Assembly: GCA_008017315.1 (NCBI GenBank)
Contig: SSHE01000006.1
Coordinates: 1-49,264, forward strand
DNA length: 49,264 bases
Reading direction: 5' to 3'
DNA from: Acinetobacter sp.
Lineage (GTDB): Bacteria; Pseudomonadota; Gammaproteobacteria; Pseudomonadales; Moraxellaceae
Shown here: in pieces, positions 19,004-28,209 of the stretch
How positions within the stretch are numbered: position 1 is the stretch's first letter
Layout of the letters: each line of letters begins with the position of its first letter
Notes under the pieces: generated by a model
The model's database searches: none
Told to the model about the DNA's origin: nothing
Seen by the model: the letters and a program-made list of their open reading frames with translations, nothing else
Translations under genes and position numbers: made by a program

Positions 19004-20647
19004 TTAGTTTTTGCGTAATTTTTTACGATGCGTTCTGGTCGCTGGCCATTGCATCATAAACCTCGCCCCTCCCAATGTCGGGCTCGCATCCACCACAGCA
19101 TGACCACCGAACCAATACGCGATACGGCTCACAATCGACAATCCCAAACCATAACCACCTGAAGCACGAGTTCGACTATCATCTAATCGAGTAAATGCGT
19201 CAAACACTTTTTCCCGATCTTTTTCGGCAATACCTACCCCATCATCTTCTACACAAACAAACGCTATCCCATTTTCCACGCCACCACTGATATGTACACG
19301 CTGCTGACCATAACGTAGTGCATTGCCCACAAAATTTTGAATCACTCGGTGCAAATAACGATATTCAGCTTCAACGATGATACTTTCATCAGGTAACGTA
19401 CTACTAATGATTTTATCTTTTTTAATCACATCACTTTCTTTCAAAATTTGAGTAAAGACATCTTTTAAAACCATCTGCTCAAAATTTAAATTTGGTGTAC
19501 CCTGCTCCAACGTGGCATAGGTTAGGATTTCATCAATCAGACTATTTAAGGATTCAATATCCTTGTCAATCATCTCTTGTTGTTGCAGACGGCTTTCATA
19601 ATCATCGGTATCCGTCAGCATTTCCATACCAAAACGTATGCGTGCCACAGGCGTACGCAGTTCATGCGATACCGCACGAGTCAATTCACGCTGGGCTTCA
19701 ATCAAACGTTGAATATGCTCGGTCATCATATTAAAACTCAGACCAAGAGTCGCCATCTCATCACTACCTATCACTTCAACACGGGTATTCAATTCCCCCT
19801 TACGCACCTGATTGAGTGCTAGACGCACCTTACCAATCTTGCGTTGCAGTGGACGCATGAGAAAATACACACCCAAGCTCAATATCAATAGGCTAAATAG
19901 TGTAATCCCTGCAAAAATACGAAATGGAAACCAGTTGAATACTGGCACAGGCCCGAGTAGCAAAACTTTGTTTGGCACATTGGTATAGGCGGAAATGGCG
20001 GAAATCGTTGTTCCTTGCGCTGTACCACTATCTTCATACAACAAAATCGTCTGAGCTTTATCCAAACGTAATCGACTGAGCTGATCCATATCCAACTGTA
20101 AATCAGACAAACTACGAAAGGCCAATTTATAAGGAAAATAAGGCTGTAATTGTTCTAAACGATTTTCTTCACTACCCGAATAATAGACCAAATCCTCCAA
20201 AATCAAGATTGGAATCATCTTGATTTGCACTTCGGACAATTTATCCACTCGAATATGCAGATAGACATTCGACATGCCCTCTATACGAGCATAAATATCC
20301 CCTATAGCGGTTTTATCATCATAACGCACAATGGCATGATGGTTTTCCAAACGACGGTGTTCACTGCGAGAGAGCTCTAATGTATTCGTAGCCACCAAAT
20401 CCAATGGCAATTCCAACACACGAGATACATCCTTCATCCAATCGACTTGACTTGAAGGCGTCGGCTGCTTGGCAATCACCTGTGCAATCACATAGGCAAC
20501 CCCATCCGCCATAGATTCCCGATAATCTTGTGCACGATGGTCATTCACCACTTGCACAATCACGTACGACAATAGGGCGACCAATGCCACCAAACACACC
20601 AATCCTGCATATATTCTGACAAAAATGCTATGTTTGAATAATGACAC
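19004..20647 (-). CDS. bfmS: Sensor histidine kinase BfmS
   Basis: This 547-aa membrane kinase partners BfmR. Helix 1 spans about residues 8-32, a periplasmic sensor region of about 200 residues follows, then helix 2 (about 240-262), a HAMP linker, the HisKA box with the phospho-acceptor His in SHELRTPVARIRF, and an HATPase domain (NALRYG N-box, DDGVGI, GYGLGLSI). In Acinetobacter baumannii BfmRS controls biofilm pili, capsule, envelope stress and virulence, and BfmS largely restrains BfmR. It starts 39 bases after bfmR, so the two are co-transcribed. Length agrees with A. baumannii BfmS (549 aa). Confidence 0.93.
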   Translation of the reverse strand: MSLFKHSIFVRIYAGLVCLVALVALLSYVIVQVVNDHRAQDYRESMADGVAYVIAQVIAKQPTPSSQVDWMKDVSRVLELPLDLVATNTLELSRSEHRRLENHHAIVRYDDKTAIGDIYARIEGMSNVYLHIRVDKLSEVQIKMIPILILEDLVYYSGSEENRLEQLQPYFPYKLAFRSLSDLQLDMDQLSRLRLDKAQTILLYEDSGTAQGTTISAISAYTNVPNKVLLLGPVPVFNWFPFRIFAGITLFSLLILSLGVYFLMRPLQRKIGKVRLALNQVRKGELNTRVEVIGSDEMATLGLSFNMMTEHIQRLIEAQRELTRAVSHELRTPVARIRFGMEMLTDTDDYESRLQQQEMIDKDIESLNSLIDEILTYATLEQGTPNLNFEQMVLKDVFTQILKESDVIKKDKIISSTLPDESIIVEAEYRYLHRVIQNFVGNALRYGQQRVHISGGVENGIAFVCVEDDGVGIAEKDREKVFDAFTRLDDSRTRASGGYGLGLSIVSRIAYWFGGHAVVDASPTLGGARFMMQWPATRTHRKKLRKN

Positions 20648-20686
20648 TGTTCACCCTATCCACACTATTGCGAATGTTTCGCCATG

Positions 20687-21394
20687 TTATGATTCTTTCA
20701 CAAACAAATAACCCTTGCTACGTACGGTTTTAATGCGTTTTGGATTTTCTGGGTCATCACCAATCTTCGGACGGATACGAGAAATCCGCACATCAATCGA
20801 GCGATCTTGACCATCATATTCAATACCACGCAGACGCTCAAAAATATCTTCACGTGACAAGATACGCCCTGCATTGGATGCCAACAACCACAACAGATCA
20901 TATTCGGCACTGGTAAAGTCCACCAACTCGCCAGCCAATGTCACCGAACGACCACCATTATCAATCACTAAGTCATCAAATTCGATACGCTGTAGAACTT
21001 CTTCATCAGCGACTTTATCGGTACGGCGTAATAAAGCACGGATACGTGCCAACAAAACTCTTGGCTGTACAGGTTTGGCCACATAATCATCCGCTCCCAT
21101 CTCCAAACCCAGCACCTGATCCATATCCTCAGTACGTGCTGTCAGCATCAAAATTGGATGATGATATTGTGAACGCACTTCACGACAAACCGTCAAACCA
21201 TCTGCACCAGGCAACATCACATCCAGCACGACCAAATCAGGCTGTTCGCTAATAATGCGACGAATAGCACGATGACCATCCGTTTCCACACCAACTTCCA
21301 GCCCATTGCGAATAAGATATTCTTGCGTCAAAGATGCAAGACGTTCATCATCTTCAACAATCAGAATCTTTGGTAATTTTTCTTCTTGAGTCAT
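20687..21394 (-). CDS. bfmR: Response regulator BfmR (OmpR/PhoB family)
   Basis: This 235-aa regulator has a receiver domain with the acidic pocket EDDE (14-17), the phospho-acceptor Asp58 in VVLDVMLPG, the TARTEDMDQ switch and the MGADDYVAKP loop. An OmpR-type winged helix ends in RTVRSKGYLFVKE-like sequence (here KTVRSKGYLFVKES). From memory it is nearly identical to A. baumannii BfmR, the master biofilm/capsule regulator. GAGG lies 8 bases before the ATG. Upstream are a promoter-like pair with a palindromic spacer and a cluster of TTACA half-sites that could serve autoregulation. Confidence 0.95.
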   Translation of the reverse strand: MTQEEKLPKILIVEDDERLASLTQEYLIRNGLEVGVETDGHRAIRRIISEQPDLVVLDVMLPGADGLTVCREVRSQYHHPILMLTARTEDMDQVLGLEMGADDYVAKPVQPRVLLARIRALLRRTDKVADEEVLQRIEFDDLVIDNGGRSVTLAGELVDFTSAEYDLLWLLASNAGRILSREDIFERLRGIEYDGQDRSIDVRISRIRPKIGDDPENPKRIKTVRSKGYLFVKES

Positions 21395-21465
21395 AGTCCT
21401 AGCCTCATGTTTAAATTGCTTTATCTAATTAAAAATTAAATAAATACACTGGTTTTGATGCCTCC

Positions 21466-21493
21466 AATATACACGCGTTTACATTGTAAACAA
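21466..21493 (-). promoter_or_regulatory. Candidate bfmR promoter with a palindromic spacer
   Basis: On the minus strand TTGTTT (21493-21488), 16 bases, then TATATT (21471-21466), about 70 bases before the bfmR ATG. The spacer and -35 are covered by GTTTACATTGTAAAC (21477-21491), a perfect palindrome with 7-base arms. It shares the TTTACA/TGTAAA core with the half-sites further upstream, so it may be a repression site. Confidence 0.45.
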
Positions 21494-21547
21494 GCCCCCT
21501 TTCACCAAAAAAATACACGGTTCCCTGTTTTGTATCCATTATACCAG

Positions 21548-21614
21548 TTACAAAGTAATGTTATGTAATCAACCCCACATGGAATTACATGGGAGTTACA
21601 TTTTTCTGTGTAAT
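21548..21614. promoter_or_regulatory. Cluster of TTACA/TGTAA half-sites (candidate BfmR sites)
   Basis: Within 67 bases there are five copies in both directions: GTTACAAA, ATGTAATC, the direct repeat TTACAT-GGGAG-TTACAT (21585-21601), and TGTAAT (21609-21614). The direct repeat has an 11-base period, the spacing at which OmpR/PhoB-family dimers bind head to tail. It lies 150-220 bases upstream of bfmR. Assignment to BfmR is inference. Confidence 0.4.
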
Positions 21615-21651
21615 TTTTTGCCATGCAAATTGTAAAAAAATATATTTCGAC

Positions 21652-21672
21652 TTATCCACAAAGTTATCTATA
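21652..21672 (+). promoter_or_regulatory. DnaA box pair upstream of nrdA
   Basis: TTATCCACA (21652-21660) is a perfect DnaA box. TTATCTATA (21664-21672), 12 bases on in the same orientation, is a 7/9 match. E. coli nrdAB is controlled by DnaA through two boxes upstream of its promoter, so the same role is plausible here. Nothing else resembles a replication origin. Confidence 0.5.
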
Positions 21673-21825
21673 AGCAATTTCTCTATTTTTTGTTAGGCTA
21701 TTTTTCGGCAAAATGCACATACCAAAATGCAAAAAAAAATTCCCACTGCTAAGTGTCGGAATATACATCATTTGCCAAAGCAGGAATCAAAGATTCAAAA
21801 AGTCAAGATTGATTCCCTAGAAAAA

Positions 21826-21873
21826 ATCCCTTATCTTGTGCTTCAATCCAAAATCAAACACAATTTATAGTAT
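21826..21873 (+). promoter_or_regulatory. Two NrdR boxes in front of nrdA
   Basis: ACACAATTTATAGTAT (21858-21873) matches the 16-base NrdR box ACACWATATATWGTGT at 14 positions. A second, weaker box (21826-21841, good right half TATCTTGTG) lies with its centre 32 bases upstream. Tandem NrdR boxes about three helical turns apart are typical in front of ribonucleotide reductase genes. A promoter-like TTGATT-16-TTATCT pair (21809-21836) overlaps the upstream box. Confidence 0.6.
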
Positions 21874-21929
21874 TTTATAGCTTTTCATTGCGCTATAAAC
21901 ATCCTACACAAACATGGAGTCATGTGCTT

Positions 21930-24737
21930 ATGAACGTCCTCAACACAACCCCTGGTGCAATACGTGTCATCAAACGCACAGGCGATGTTGCCGAATTTAA
22001 TGCAGAAAAAATTTCTGTTGCCATCGGCAAAGCATTCCTCGCTGTTGAAGGTGGGCAAAGTCATGATTCCAGCCGTATTCATGATCGCATCGCCGAATTG
22101 ACTGAAATGGTACTCAATACCTTTACACGACGTTTGCCTTCAGGTGGTACCATCCATATCGAAGAAATTCAAGATCAAGTTGAGCTGGCACTGATGCGTA
22201 CAGGTGAGCAAAAAGTCGCCCGTGCTTATGTGATTTATCGGGAAAAACGGGCAGCCGAACGTGAAGCCAACAACGAACATCACCACCCAACATTACAAAT
22301 TACCGATACACAGGGTAAACTCAAGCCACTAGATTTAACGGCATTACGCCAAAAAATCAGCAATGCCAGTAAAAATCTGGATAATATTGATATTGAAGCC
22401 ATTTTAGATGAAACCGTCAAAAACCTTTATAATGGCGTAAAAGAATCTGATATTGCCACCACCATGATGATGGCAACGCGTACACGCATCGAACATGAAC
22501 CCAACTATAGCTACGTCACCGCACGCCTATTGTGTGATGAACTGGTGGCAGACGGTCTCAACTTCCTCGGTTTGGCAAGTGATACTTTGGAAAATACCGC
22601 ATTGGCAACTTTTTTACACAAAGGCGTTGAATGCGATTTATTAGACCCAGAGTTGTTAAAATTTGATTTGGTGAAACTTGCTGCTGCCATTCAACCTGAA
22701 CGCTCCAATCAATTCACTTATTTAGGCTTACAGACATTATTTGACCGCTATTTCATTCATAAAGATGGGGTACGCTTTGAATTACCACAATTATTCTTTA
22801 TGCGTGTTGCCATGGGGCTGGCGGTGCAGGAAGAACATCGTGAAGAGCGTGCGATTGAGTTTTATAACTTATTATCCAGTTTTGATTATATGGCTTCTAC
22901 GCCAACCTTGTTCAACGCAGGTACGTTACGCCCACAACTTTCAAGCTGCTATTTAACCACTGTACCTGATGATTTATTTGGCATTTATGGGGCAATCCGT
23001 GACAATGCCATGTTATCGAAATGGGCTGGCGGTTTAGGCAATGACTGGACTCCTGTACGTGCCTTAAATTCCTATATCAAAGGTACAAACGGCAAATCGC
23101 AAGGCGTTGTCCCTTTCCTTAAAGTGGTGAATGATACGGCTGTGGCAGTCAATCAAGGCGGTAAGCGTAAAGGTGCAGTCTGTGCCTACTTGGAAACTTG
23201 GCATTTAGATGTCGAGGAATTTTTAGAATTACGTAAAAATACAGGCGATGACCGTCGCCGTACCCATGACATGAATACCGCCAACTGGGTGCCTGATTTA
23301 TTTATGCAACGGGTACTAGAAAATGCCGACTGGACATTATTTAGTCCATCAGATGCTCCAGATTTGCATGATTTAACGGGCTTAGCTTTTGCTGAGCGTT
23401 ATACCCATTACGAAGCACTCGCAGCCAAAAAAGAAATCTTGCATAAAACGGTAAAAGCACAAGACTTGTGGCGTAAAATGCTTTCTATGCTGTTTGAAAC
23501 AGGTCATCCATGGATTACCTTTAAAGATGTGTGTAATTTACGTTCACCACAACAACATGTCGGCGTGGTGCATTCTTCCAATTTATGTACCGAAATTACT
23601 TTAAATACCAGTGCCGATGAAATTGCGGTCTGTAACTTAGGTTCAATCAACCTGGTACAACATATTCGCAATGGCAAACTAGATGATAAAAAGCTACAAC
23701 GTACCATTAAAACAGCGGTACGTATGCTCGATAACGTCATTGATATCAACTATTATGCCGTACCACAAGCACGCAATTCCAACCTAAGACACCGCCCTGT
23801 CGGTATGGGAATTATGGGCTTCCAAGATGCGTTATATGAATTGAATATCGCTTATGGCTCACAACAAGCCGTTGATTTTGCCGACAACTCCATGGAAATC
23901 ATTAGCTATTATGCCATTCAGACTTCAAGTGACTTAGCGGTGGAACGTGGTAGCTATGATACCTTCAAAGGTTCACTCTGGGATCAGGGAATTTTACCTA
24001 TTGATTCACTGGAAAATGTCGCCAAAACTCGTCCTCAAGGCATGTTTGACGTTGATCGTTCGACCACACTGGATTGGGACAGCTTACGTGCCAAAGTGCA
24101 ACAAGATGGGATGCGTAATTCCAATGTGATGGCGATTGCACCAACAGCTACTATTTCTAATATTTGTGGTGTATCACAATCTATTGAGCCAACTTTCCAA
24201 AATTTATATGTAAAATCAAATCTTTCTGGTGAATTTACCGTGATTAACCCATACCTTGTACGTGCCTTAAAAGCACGTGGTTTATGGGATGTGGTGATGG
24301 TCAATGATCTCAAACACTACGAAGGTTCGGTACAAAAAATTGCTCGTATTCCAGACGAATTAAAAGCGATTTTTGCCACAGCCTTTGAAGTTGAACCTCG
24401 TTGGATTGTGGATGCAGCCAGCCGCCGTCAAAAATGGATCGATCAAGCCCAATCCCTCAATCTGTATATTGCAGGGGCAAACGGCAAAAAACTGGATATT
24501 ACCTATAAAATGGCGTGGTTACGTGGACTCAAAACCACCTACTATCTGCGTGCTTTGGGTGCAACTTCGGCGGAAAAATCTACCATTAATACAGGTGCAT
24601 TAAATGCAGTAAAACCTGTTGCAGTCGCAGCCGCTGAAATACAAACCGAAATGGCAAAAGATGATGGTTTCCAAAATGCTGCCCCTGTCCCACAGGCATG
24701 TAGCATCGACAATCCCGATTGTGAAGCGTGTCAATAA
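21930..24737 (+). CDS. nrdA: Class Ia ribonucleoside-diphosphate reductase, large subunit
   Basis: This 935-aa catalytic subunit reduces NDPs to dNDPs. Two ATP-cone domains are visible at the N-terminus: about 8-100 (IRVIKRTGDVAEFNAEKI) and about 125-215 (TLQITDTQGKLKPLDLTAL). They account for the extra length over E. coli NrdA (761 aa) and resemble the duplicated cones of Pseudomonas NrdA. The barrel has SSCYLTTVPDD, NLCTEITLNTS (radical-site Asn, Cys, Glu), CNLGSINL and TTYYLRAL. The C-terminal CSIDNPDCEACQ gives the shuttle cysteines. I choose the ATG at 21930, with GGAG about 11 bases upstream, over an upstream TTG at 21888. nrdB follows after 32 bases. Confidence 0.96.
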   Translation: MNVLNTTPGAIRVIKRTGDVAEFNAEKISVAIGKAFLAVEGGQSHDSSRIHDRIAELTEMVLNTFTRRLPSGGTIHIEEIQDQVELALMRTGEQKVARAYVIYREKRAAEREANNEHHHPTLQITDTQGKLKPLDLTALRQKISNASKNLDNIDIEAILDETVKNLYNGVKESDIATTMMMATRTRIEHEPNYSYVTARLLCDELVADGLNFLGLASDTLENTALATFLHKGVECDLLDPELLKFDLVKLAAAIQPERSNQFTYLGLQTLFDRYFIHKDGVRFELPQLFFMRVAMGLAVQEEHREERAIEFYNLLSSFDYMASTPTLFNAGTLRPQLSSCYLTTVPDDLFGIYGAIRDNAMLSKWAGGLGNDWTPVRALNSYIKGTNGKSQGVVPFLKVVNDTAVAVNQGGKRKGAVCAYLETWHLDVEEFLELRKNTGDDRRRTHDMNTANWVPDLFMQRVLENADWTLFSPSDAPDLHDLTGLAFAERYTHYEALAAKKEILHKTVKAQDLWRKMLSMLFETGHPWITFKDVCNLRSPQQHVGVVHSSNLCTEITLNTSADEIAVCNLGSINLVQHIRNGKLDDKKLQRTIKTAVRMLDNVIDINYYAVPQARNSNLRHRPVGMGIMGFQDALYELNIAYGSQQAVDFADNSMEIISYYAIQTSSDLAVERGSYDTFKGSLWDQGILPIDSLENVAKTRPQGMFDVDRSTTLDWDSLRAKVQQDGMRNSNVMAIAPTATISNICGVSQSIEPTFQNLYVKSNLSGEFTVINPYLVRALKARGLWDVVMVNDLKHYEGSVQKIARIPDELKAIFATAFEVEPRWIVDAASRRQKWIDQAQSLNLYIAGANGKKLDITYKMAWLRGLKTTYYLRALGATSAEKSTINTGALNAVKPVAVAAAEIQTEMAKDDGFQNAAPVPQACSIDNPDCEACQ

Positions 24738-24769
24738 CCACACAAATGAAAAAATAGCGAGTAATATAT

Positions 24770-26056
24770 ATGACGATTTTAAGCTGGGACGATTTAGAAG
24801 ATGAACCGCAAGAATCCCCTACACAAACACCGCAGTCTAACACCATCGACACGACGCAAACGACTACTACACAAGTGGTATCTGATTCACAACCAGCAGC
24901 GTCGAGCATGGTTACTGCTACACCCCATTCACCAGCAACAACTGGAAATGCAACTGATTCCACCAATCCGTTGGCTAGAGCCTCAGAATCCCTAAAACAG
25001 CTAGATATCAAAGCAGGCTTAGAAGAGCTAGAAATGGGAGCTGGACGGGTTGAAGTGGACGATAAAGCCATGATTAATTGCCGTGCTGACCTCAATCAGC
25101 TTGTACCATTCAAATATGAATGGGCATGGCAAAAATACCTTGACGGATGTGCCAATCACTGGATGCCACAAGAAGTTAATATGAATGCCGATATTGCACT
25201 GTGGAAATCCGAAGATGGTTTGACCGATGATGAACGCATCATCATCAAACGCTCATTGGGTTTCTTCTCTACTGCCGATTCCTTGGTCGCAAACAATTTA
25301 GTTTTGGCTATCTATCGCTTGATTACCAATCCTGAATGCCGTCAATATATCTTGCGTCAAGCCTTTGAAGAAGCCATTCATACCCATGCCTATCAATATT
25401 GTATTGAATCATTAAGCATGGATGAGGGTGAAATCTTTAATATGTATCGTGAAATCCCATCGGTTGCTCGCAAAGCTACTTGGGGCTTAAAATATACCCA
25501 ATCTTTAAGTGACCCGAAATTCACCACAGGGACAACCGAAACTGACCAACAACTTTTGCGTAACCTGATTGCATTCTACTGTGTGCTTGAGGGTATTTTC
25601 TTCTATTGTGGCTTTACCCAAATTCTCAGCATGGGTCGTCGTAATAAAATGAATGGCGTTGCAGAGCAATTCCAGTACATCCTGCGTGATGAATCTATGC
25701 ACGTCAATTTTGGGATTGATATGATTAATCAAATCAAAATTGAAAATCCACACCTTTGGGATAAAGCATTTCAAGATGAAGTGATTCAAATGATTCTTGA
25801 GGGTACGATGCTCGAAATTGAATACGCACGAGATACCATGCCACGTGGGGTACTGGGGATGAATGCAGCGATGATGGAAGAGTATTTAAAATTCATCGCC
25901 AACCGTCGCTTGGCTCAACTTGGCTTACCTGAGCAATATAAAGGCGTGAATAATCCATTCCAGTGGATGTCGGAAATGATGGATTTGCGTAAAGAAAAGA
26001 ACTTCTTTGAAACACGAGTGACGGATTATCAGACTGGTGGGGCATTAAGCTGGTAA
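24770..26056 (+). CDS. nrdB: Class Ia ribonucleoside-diphosphate reductase, small subunit
   Basis: This 428-aa ferritin-like radical subunit is NrdA's partner. Metal ligands are visible in the [20 protein letters not shown] and DESMHVNFG helices, with an Asp in MNADIALWK. The radical Tyr is probably in AYQYCIESL. The first 90 or so residues are an unstructured Thr/Gln/Pro-rich extension ([18 protein letters not shown] and on) absent from E. coli NrdB (376 aa). The Shine-Dalgarno is weak. It sits 32 bases after nrdA, and the chain ends GGALSW. Confidence 0.96.
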   Translation: MTILSWDDLEDEPQESPTQTPQSNTIDTTQTTTTQVVSDSQPAASSMVTATPHSPATTGNATDSTNPLARASESLKQLDIKAGLEELEMGAGRVEVDDKAMINCRADLNQLVPFKYEWAWQKYLDGCANHWMPQEVNMNADIALWKSEDGLTDDERIIIKRSLGFFSTADSLVANNLVLAIYRLITNPECRQYILRQAFEEAIHTHAYQYCIESLSMDEGEIFNMYREIPSVARKATWGLKYTQSLSDPKFTTGTTETDQQLLRNLIAFYCVLEGIFFYCGFTQILSMGRRNKMNGVAEQFQYILRDESMHVNFGIDMINQIKIENPHLWDKAFQDEVIQMILEGTMLEIEYARDTMPRGVLGMNAAMMEEYLKFIANRRLAQLGLPEQYKGVNNPFQWMSEMMDLRKEKNFFETRVTDYQTGGALSW

Positions 26057-26242
26057 GATCATTCATCATAAAATGATACATTCGTTATCTTGAACCATCA
26101 TCACCATTGACTTGATAAGTACGTGGTGATTTGGGCTTGATGACAAGATTTAATGGATTAGACCTCTTGCAAAACCCCATTGTTATTGCATACGTCCACA
26201 CAACTTTATACACGTTTATCCACCTTACAATACCCTTGCATT

Positions 26243-27031
26243 ATGACTAAACAATTCGCTGTTGTTGGCAATCCGATTGCCCATTCTCGTTCGCCCGAAC
26301 TGCATCATGCCTTTGCCAAAAAAACAGGGATAGATTTAAACTATACAAAAATCCTCGCCCCCTTAGATGACTTCAAGCAAACCGTTCAAGATTTTTTTGC
26401 AGCTGGCGGTAGCGGTCTAAATATTACCGTACCGTTTAAAGAACAGGCTTTTGCAATGTGTGACCAACTCACCGAACGTGCCACAATCGCCAAAGCCGTC
26501 AATACCTTATGGATGCAAGATGGTCAATTGTATGGTGATAATACCGATGGTCAGGGTTTGGTCGCTGCTATTCAAGCCTTGGATTGGCATCTACAAGACA
26601 GCCGCATTTTAATTTTGGGGGCTGGTGGGGCAACTCGTGGGGTCATCTATCCACTGGTACAGGCAGGAGCGAAACACATCACCATTGCCAATCGCACATA
26701 CAGTAAAGCCGAACAATTGATTCAGGATCTACAATCCTCTACCCCATCGTGCCAATTAACAGCAATTTCACTTGAACAGCTTGCAGGTGAGTTTGACATC
26801 ATGATCAATGCCACTTCCGCCAGCTTATCAGGAGATGCTGTAATTTTACCTCCAACTTTGACCTTTAAATATGCTTATGAAATGGCGTATGGCAAGCCCT
26901 CTCATTTTTTAGATGAAGCAAAACAACGCAATGTCGCCTATAGCGATGGTTATGGCATGTTGGTTGGACAGGCAATAGAGGCATTTTATCTATGGAATGG
27001 CAAACGTCCAGCACTCAAAGATTTTCTATAA
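26243..27031 (+). CDS. aroE: Shikimate dehydrogenase
   Basis: This 262-aa enzyme reduces 3-dehydroshikimate with NADPH in aromatic amino acid synthesis. Substrate-binding NPIAHSRSP is near residue 10, the catalytic Lys is in NITVPFKEQAF (about 66), and NADP-binding GAGGATRG is near 126. The ATG at 26243 (MTKQFAV) matches the family's usual start. The in-frame TTG at 26180 would add an implausible 21 residues. A strong hairpin terminator follows 5 bases after the stop. Confidence 0.95.
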   Translation: MTKQFAVVGNPIAHSRSPELHHAFAKKTGIDLNYTKILAPLDDFKQTVQDFFAAGGSGLNITVPFKEQAFAMCDQLTERATIAKAVNTLWMQDGQLYGDNTDGQGLVAAIQALDWHLQDSRILILGAGGATRGVIYPLVQAGAKHITIANRTYSKAEQLIQDLQSSTPSCQLTAISLEQLAGEFDIMINATSASLSGDAVILPPTLTFKYAYEMAYGKPSHFLDEAKQRNVAYSDGYGMLVGQAIEAFYLWNGKRPALKDFL

Positions 27032-27035
27032 AAAA

Positions 27036-27066
27036 ATCGCCCATTCTTCTATATGGGCGATGTTTT
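27036..27066 (+). terminator. Bidirectional terminator after aroE
   Basis: ATCGCCCAT and ATGGGCGAT form a perfect 9-bp stem with an 8-base loop. GTTTTT follows on the plus strand and a run of six T on the minus strand. It sits between convergent aroE and the split lipoprotein gene and can serve both. Confidence 0.85.
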
Positions 27067-27088
27067 TACTGCAATCCTGCGGTACGAT

Positions 27089-28132
27089 TTATTGAATAAA
27101 CAATTGATACACTTGTGTATAACTCGTTTCATTAAACCAGTATCTCTCCTCTGTATCGAATCGCTTCAATTTGTCCGTATTGATCTTTTGCGTTTTCAGA
27201 TCATCAATTGCAAGGTCAGCTAATACTTTGACATACTCCAGAAAACGCTGGTCAAATTTGACATTTTTCTGCCCTGTTTCACGTTTTTCATTTTCTGTTT
27301 CCAGATACAGGTACAATGCCGCAAAAATTTGTGCATCCGTTTTGCCTTGTTTGCGTAATTGCTGAAATTGCTGTGCCAATTTTTTATGCGTTTGCTGTGT
27401 CGATAAAATATCCCAAACACTGTCGGCAATACTTTCATCATAGTAATACCATTCATCAGGTGATTGATCATATTCTGCTTTTTCTTTGGCAGTCAGTGGT
27501 AACCCATGTTCATCTGCATAATAAATCGCTGTCCAGCGTGCTGTATCGTTTAAATCCTTCAAATCAAATTCGCTTTCTTCAACATCTTCACCCTCAAGTA
27601 AATACGCATAACGATACAAAGTGGCATACGCATCGAGGAATTTGACATTTTGCTGCGTCAAGCTTTCAGCAATTTTTTCATAACGCTGGGTTTTGCTCCA
27701 CGATTGACTCTCTGTTTTGCTGCTCACGTCTGGCTCATCACGGGTGAGTTCATCCCATGCGTTACCAAGGCTCAAAATCGCATTTTCATTGGACGCTTGC
27801 TTAAAAGATACCGCATTTTTCAATTGCTGCTGGTCGATTTTTGCCGAACCATAACTATGAAAATTCACTGTGCCTAGCACTGTCATATTTTTAATGCCCA
27901 AGTCAGCAAAATCACCGATTTTAAAATTCATTTCCGAACGTACCAAACGTCCTTTAGCATCGAGTACAAGGTCGTTATAAAATGAACTCTGCTCAAAAAG
28001 TGCAATATCTTTAAAGGATTCGCTTGCAGCTTTTACCAGTTGTGCATACGCCTCAGGCTGCTGGGCAACAATTTTTTGCATCTGTTCAGCCATCACCAAT
28101 CGGTCGGTTTGATAGGCTGCAAATTTATTCAA
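27089..28132 (-). CDS. Hypothetical protein; probable C-terminal part of a frameshifted lipoprotein
   Basis: The open frame gives 347 aa (NKFAAYQTDRLVMAEQ... to QVYQLFIQ), soluble, charged and helical, with no family I recognise. Its only upstream start is a TTG at 28132 without a Shine-Dalgarno. The same frame stays open further upstream to a stop at 28265-28267, and that extra stretch reads as natural acidic protein (EEQDAESGDVETADYLKEIEDNL). This overlaps the end of the gene at 28210-29295 in another frame. The simplest reading is one gene of about 735 codons broken by a single-base change between 28210 and 28264. Confidence 0.6.
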   Translation of the reverse strand: MNKFAAYQTDRLVMAEQMQKIVAQQPEAYAQLVKAASESFKDIALFEQSSFYNDLVLDAKGRLVRSEMNFKIGDFADLGIKNMTVLGTVNFHSYGSAKIDQQQLKNAVSFKQASNENAILSLGNAWDELTRDEPDVSSKTESQSWSKTQRYEKIAESLTQQNVKFLDAYATLYRYAYLLEGEDVEESEFDLKDLNDTARWTAIYYADEHGLPLTAKEKAEYDQSPDEWYYYDESIADSVWDILSTQQTHKKLAQQFQQLRKQGKTDAQIFAALYLYLETENEKRETGQKNVKFDQRFLEYVKVLADLAIDDLKTQKINTDKLKRFDTEERYWFNETSYTQVYQLFIQ

Positions 28133-28209
28133 AATTTCATCTTGCTGTTTTTGTAATGCTTGACTTGCAATAAGGTTGTCTTCTATCTCTTTTAGATAAT
28201 CTGCTGTTT

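Larger units (their letters stand above)
21395..21929. other. Divergent regulatory region between bfmR and nrdA
   Basis: This gap of about 535 A+T-rich bases holds no gene that I can support. It contains a bfmR promoter candidate, a cluster of TTACA/TGTAA half-sites, one perfect and one weak DnaA box, two NrdR-like boxes, and an inverted repeat GGAATCAA/TTGATTCC (21783-21790, 21809-21816). The size and density of motifs suggest several regulators act on both divergent operons. Confidence 0.6.

Noticed and set aside
21652-21672. Possible chromosomal origin because of DnaA boxes
   Set aside because: Only one perfect and one weak box, no dnaA, dnaN or gyrB nearby and no 13-mer array; regulation of nrdAB is more likely.
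26057-26242. ATCACC/GGTGAT inverted repeat after nrdB as a terminator
   Set aside because: Only 6 bp with a long loop and no T-run, so termination is not supported.
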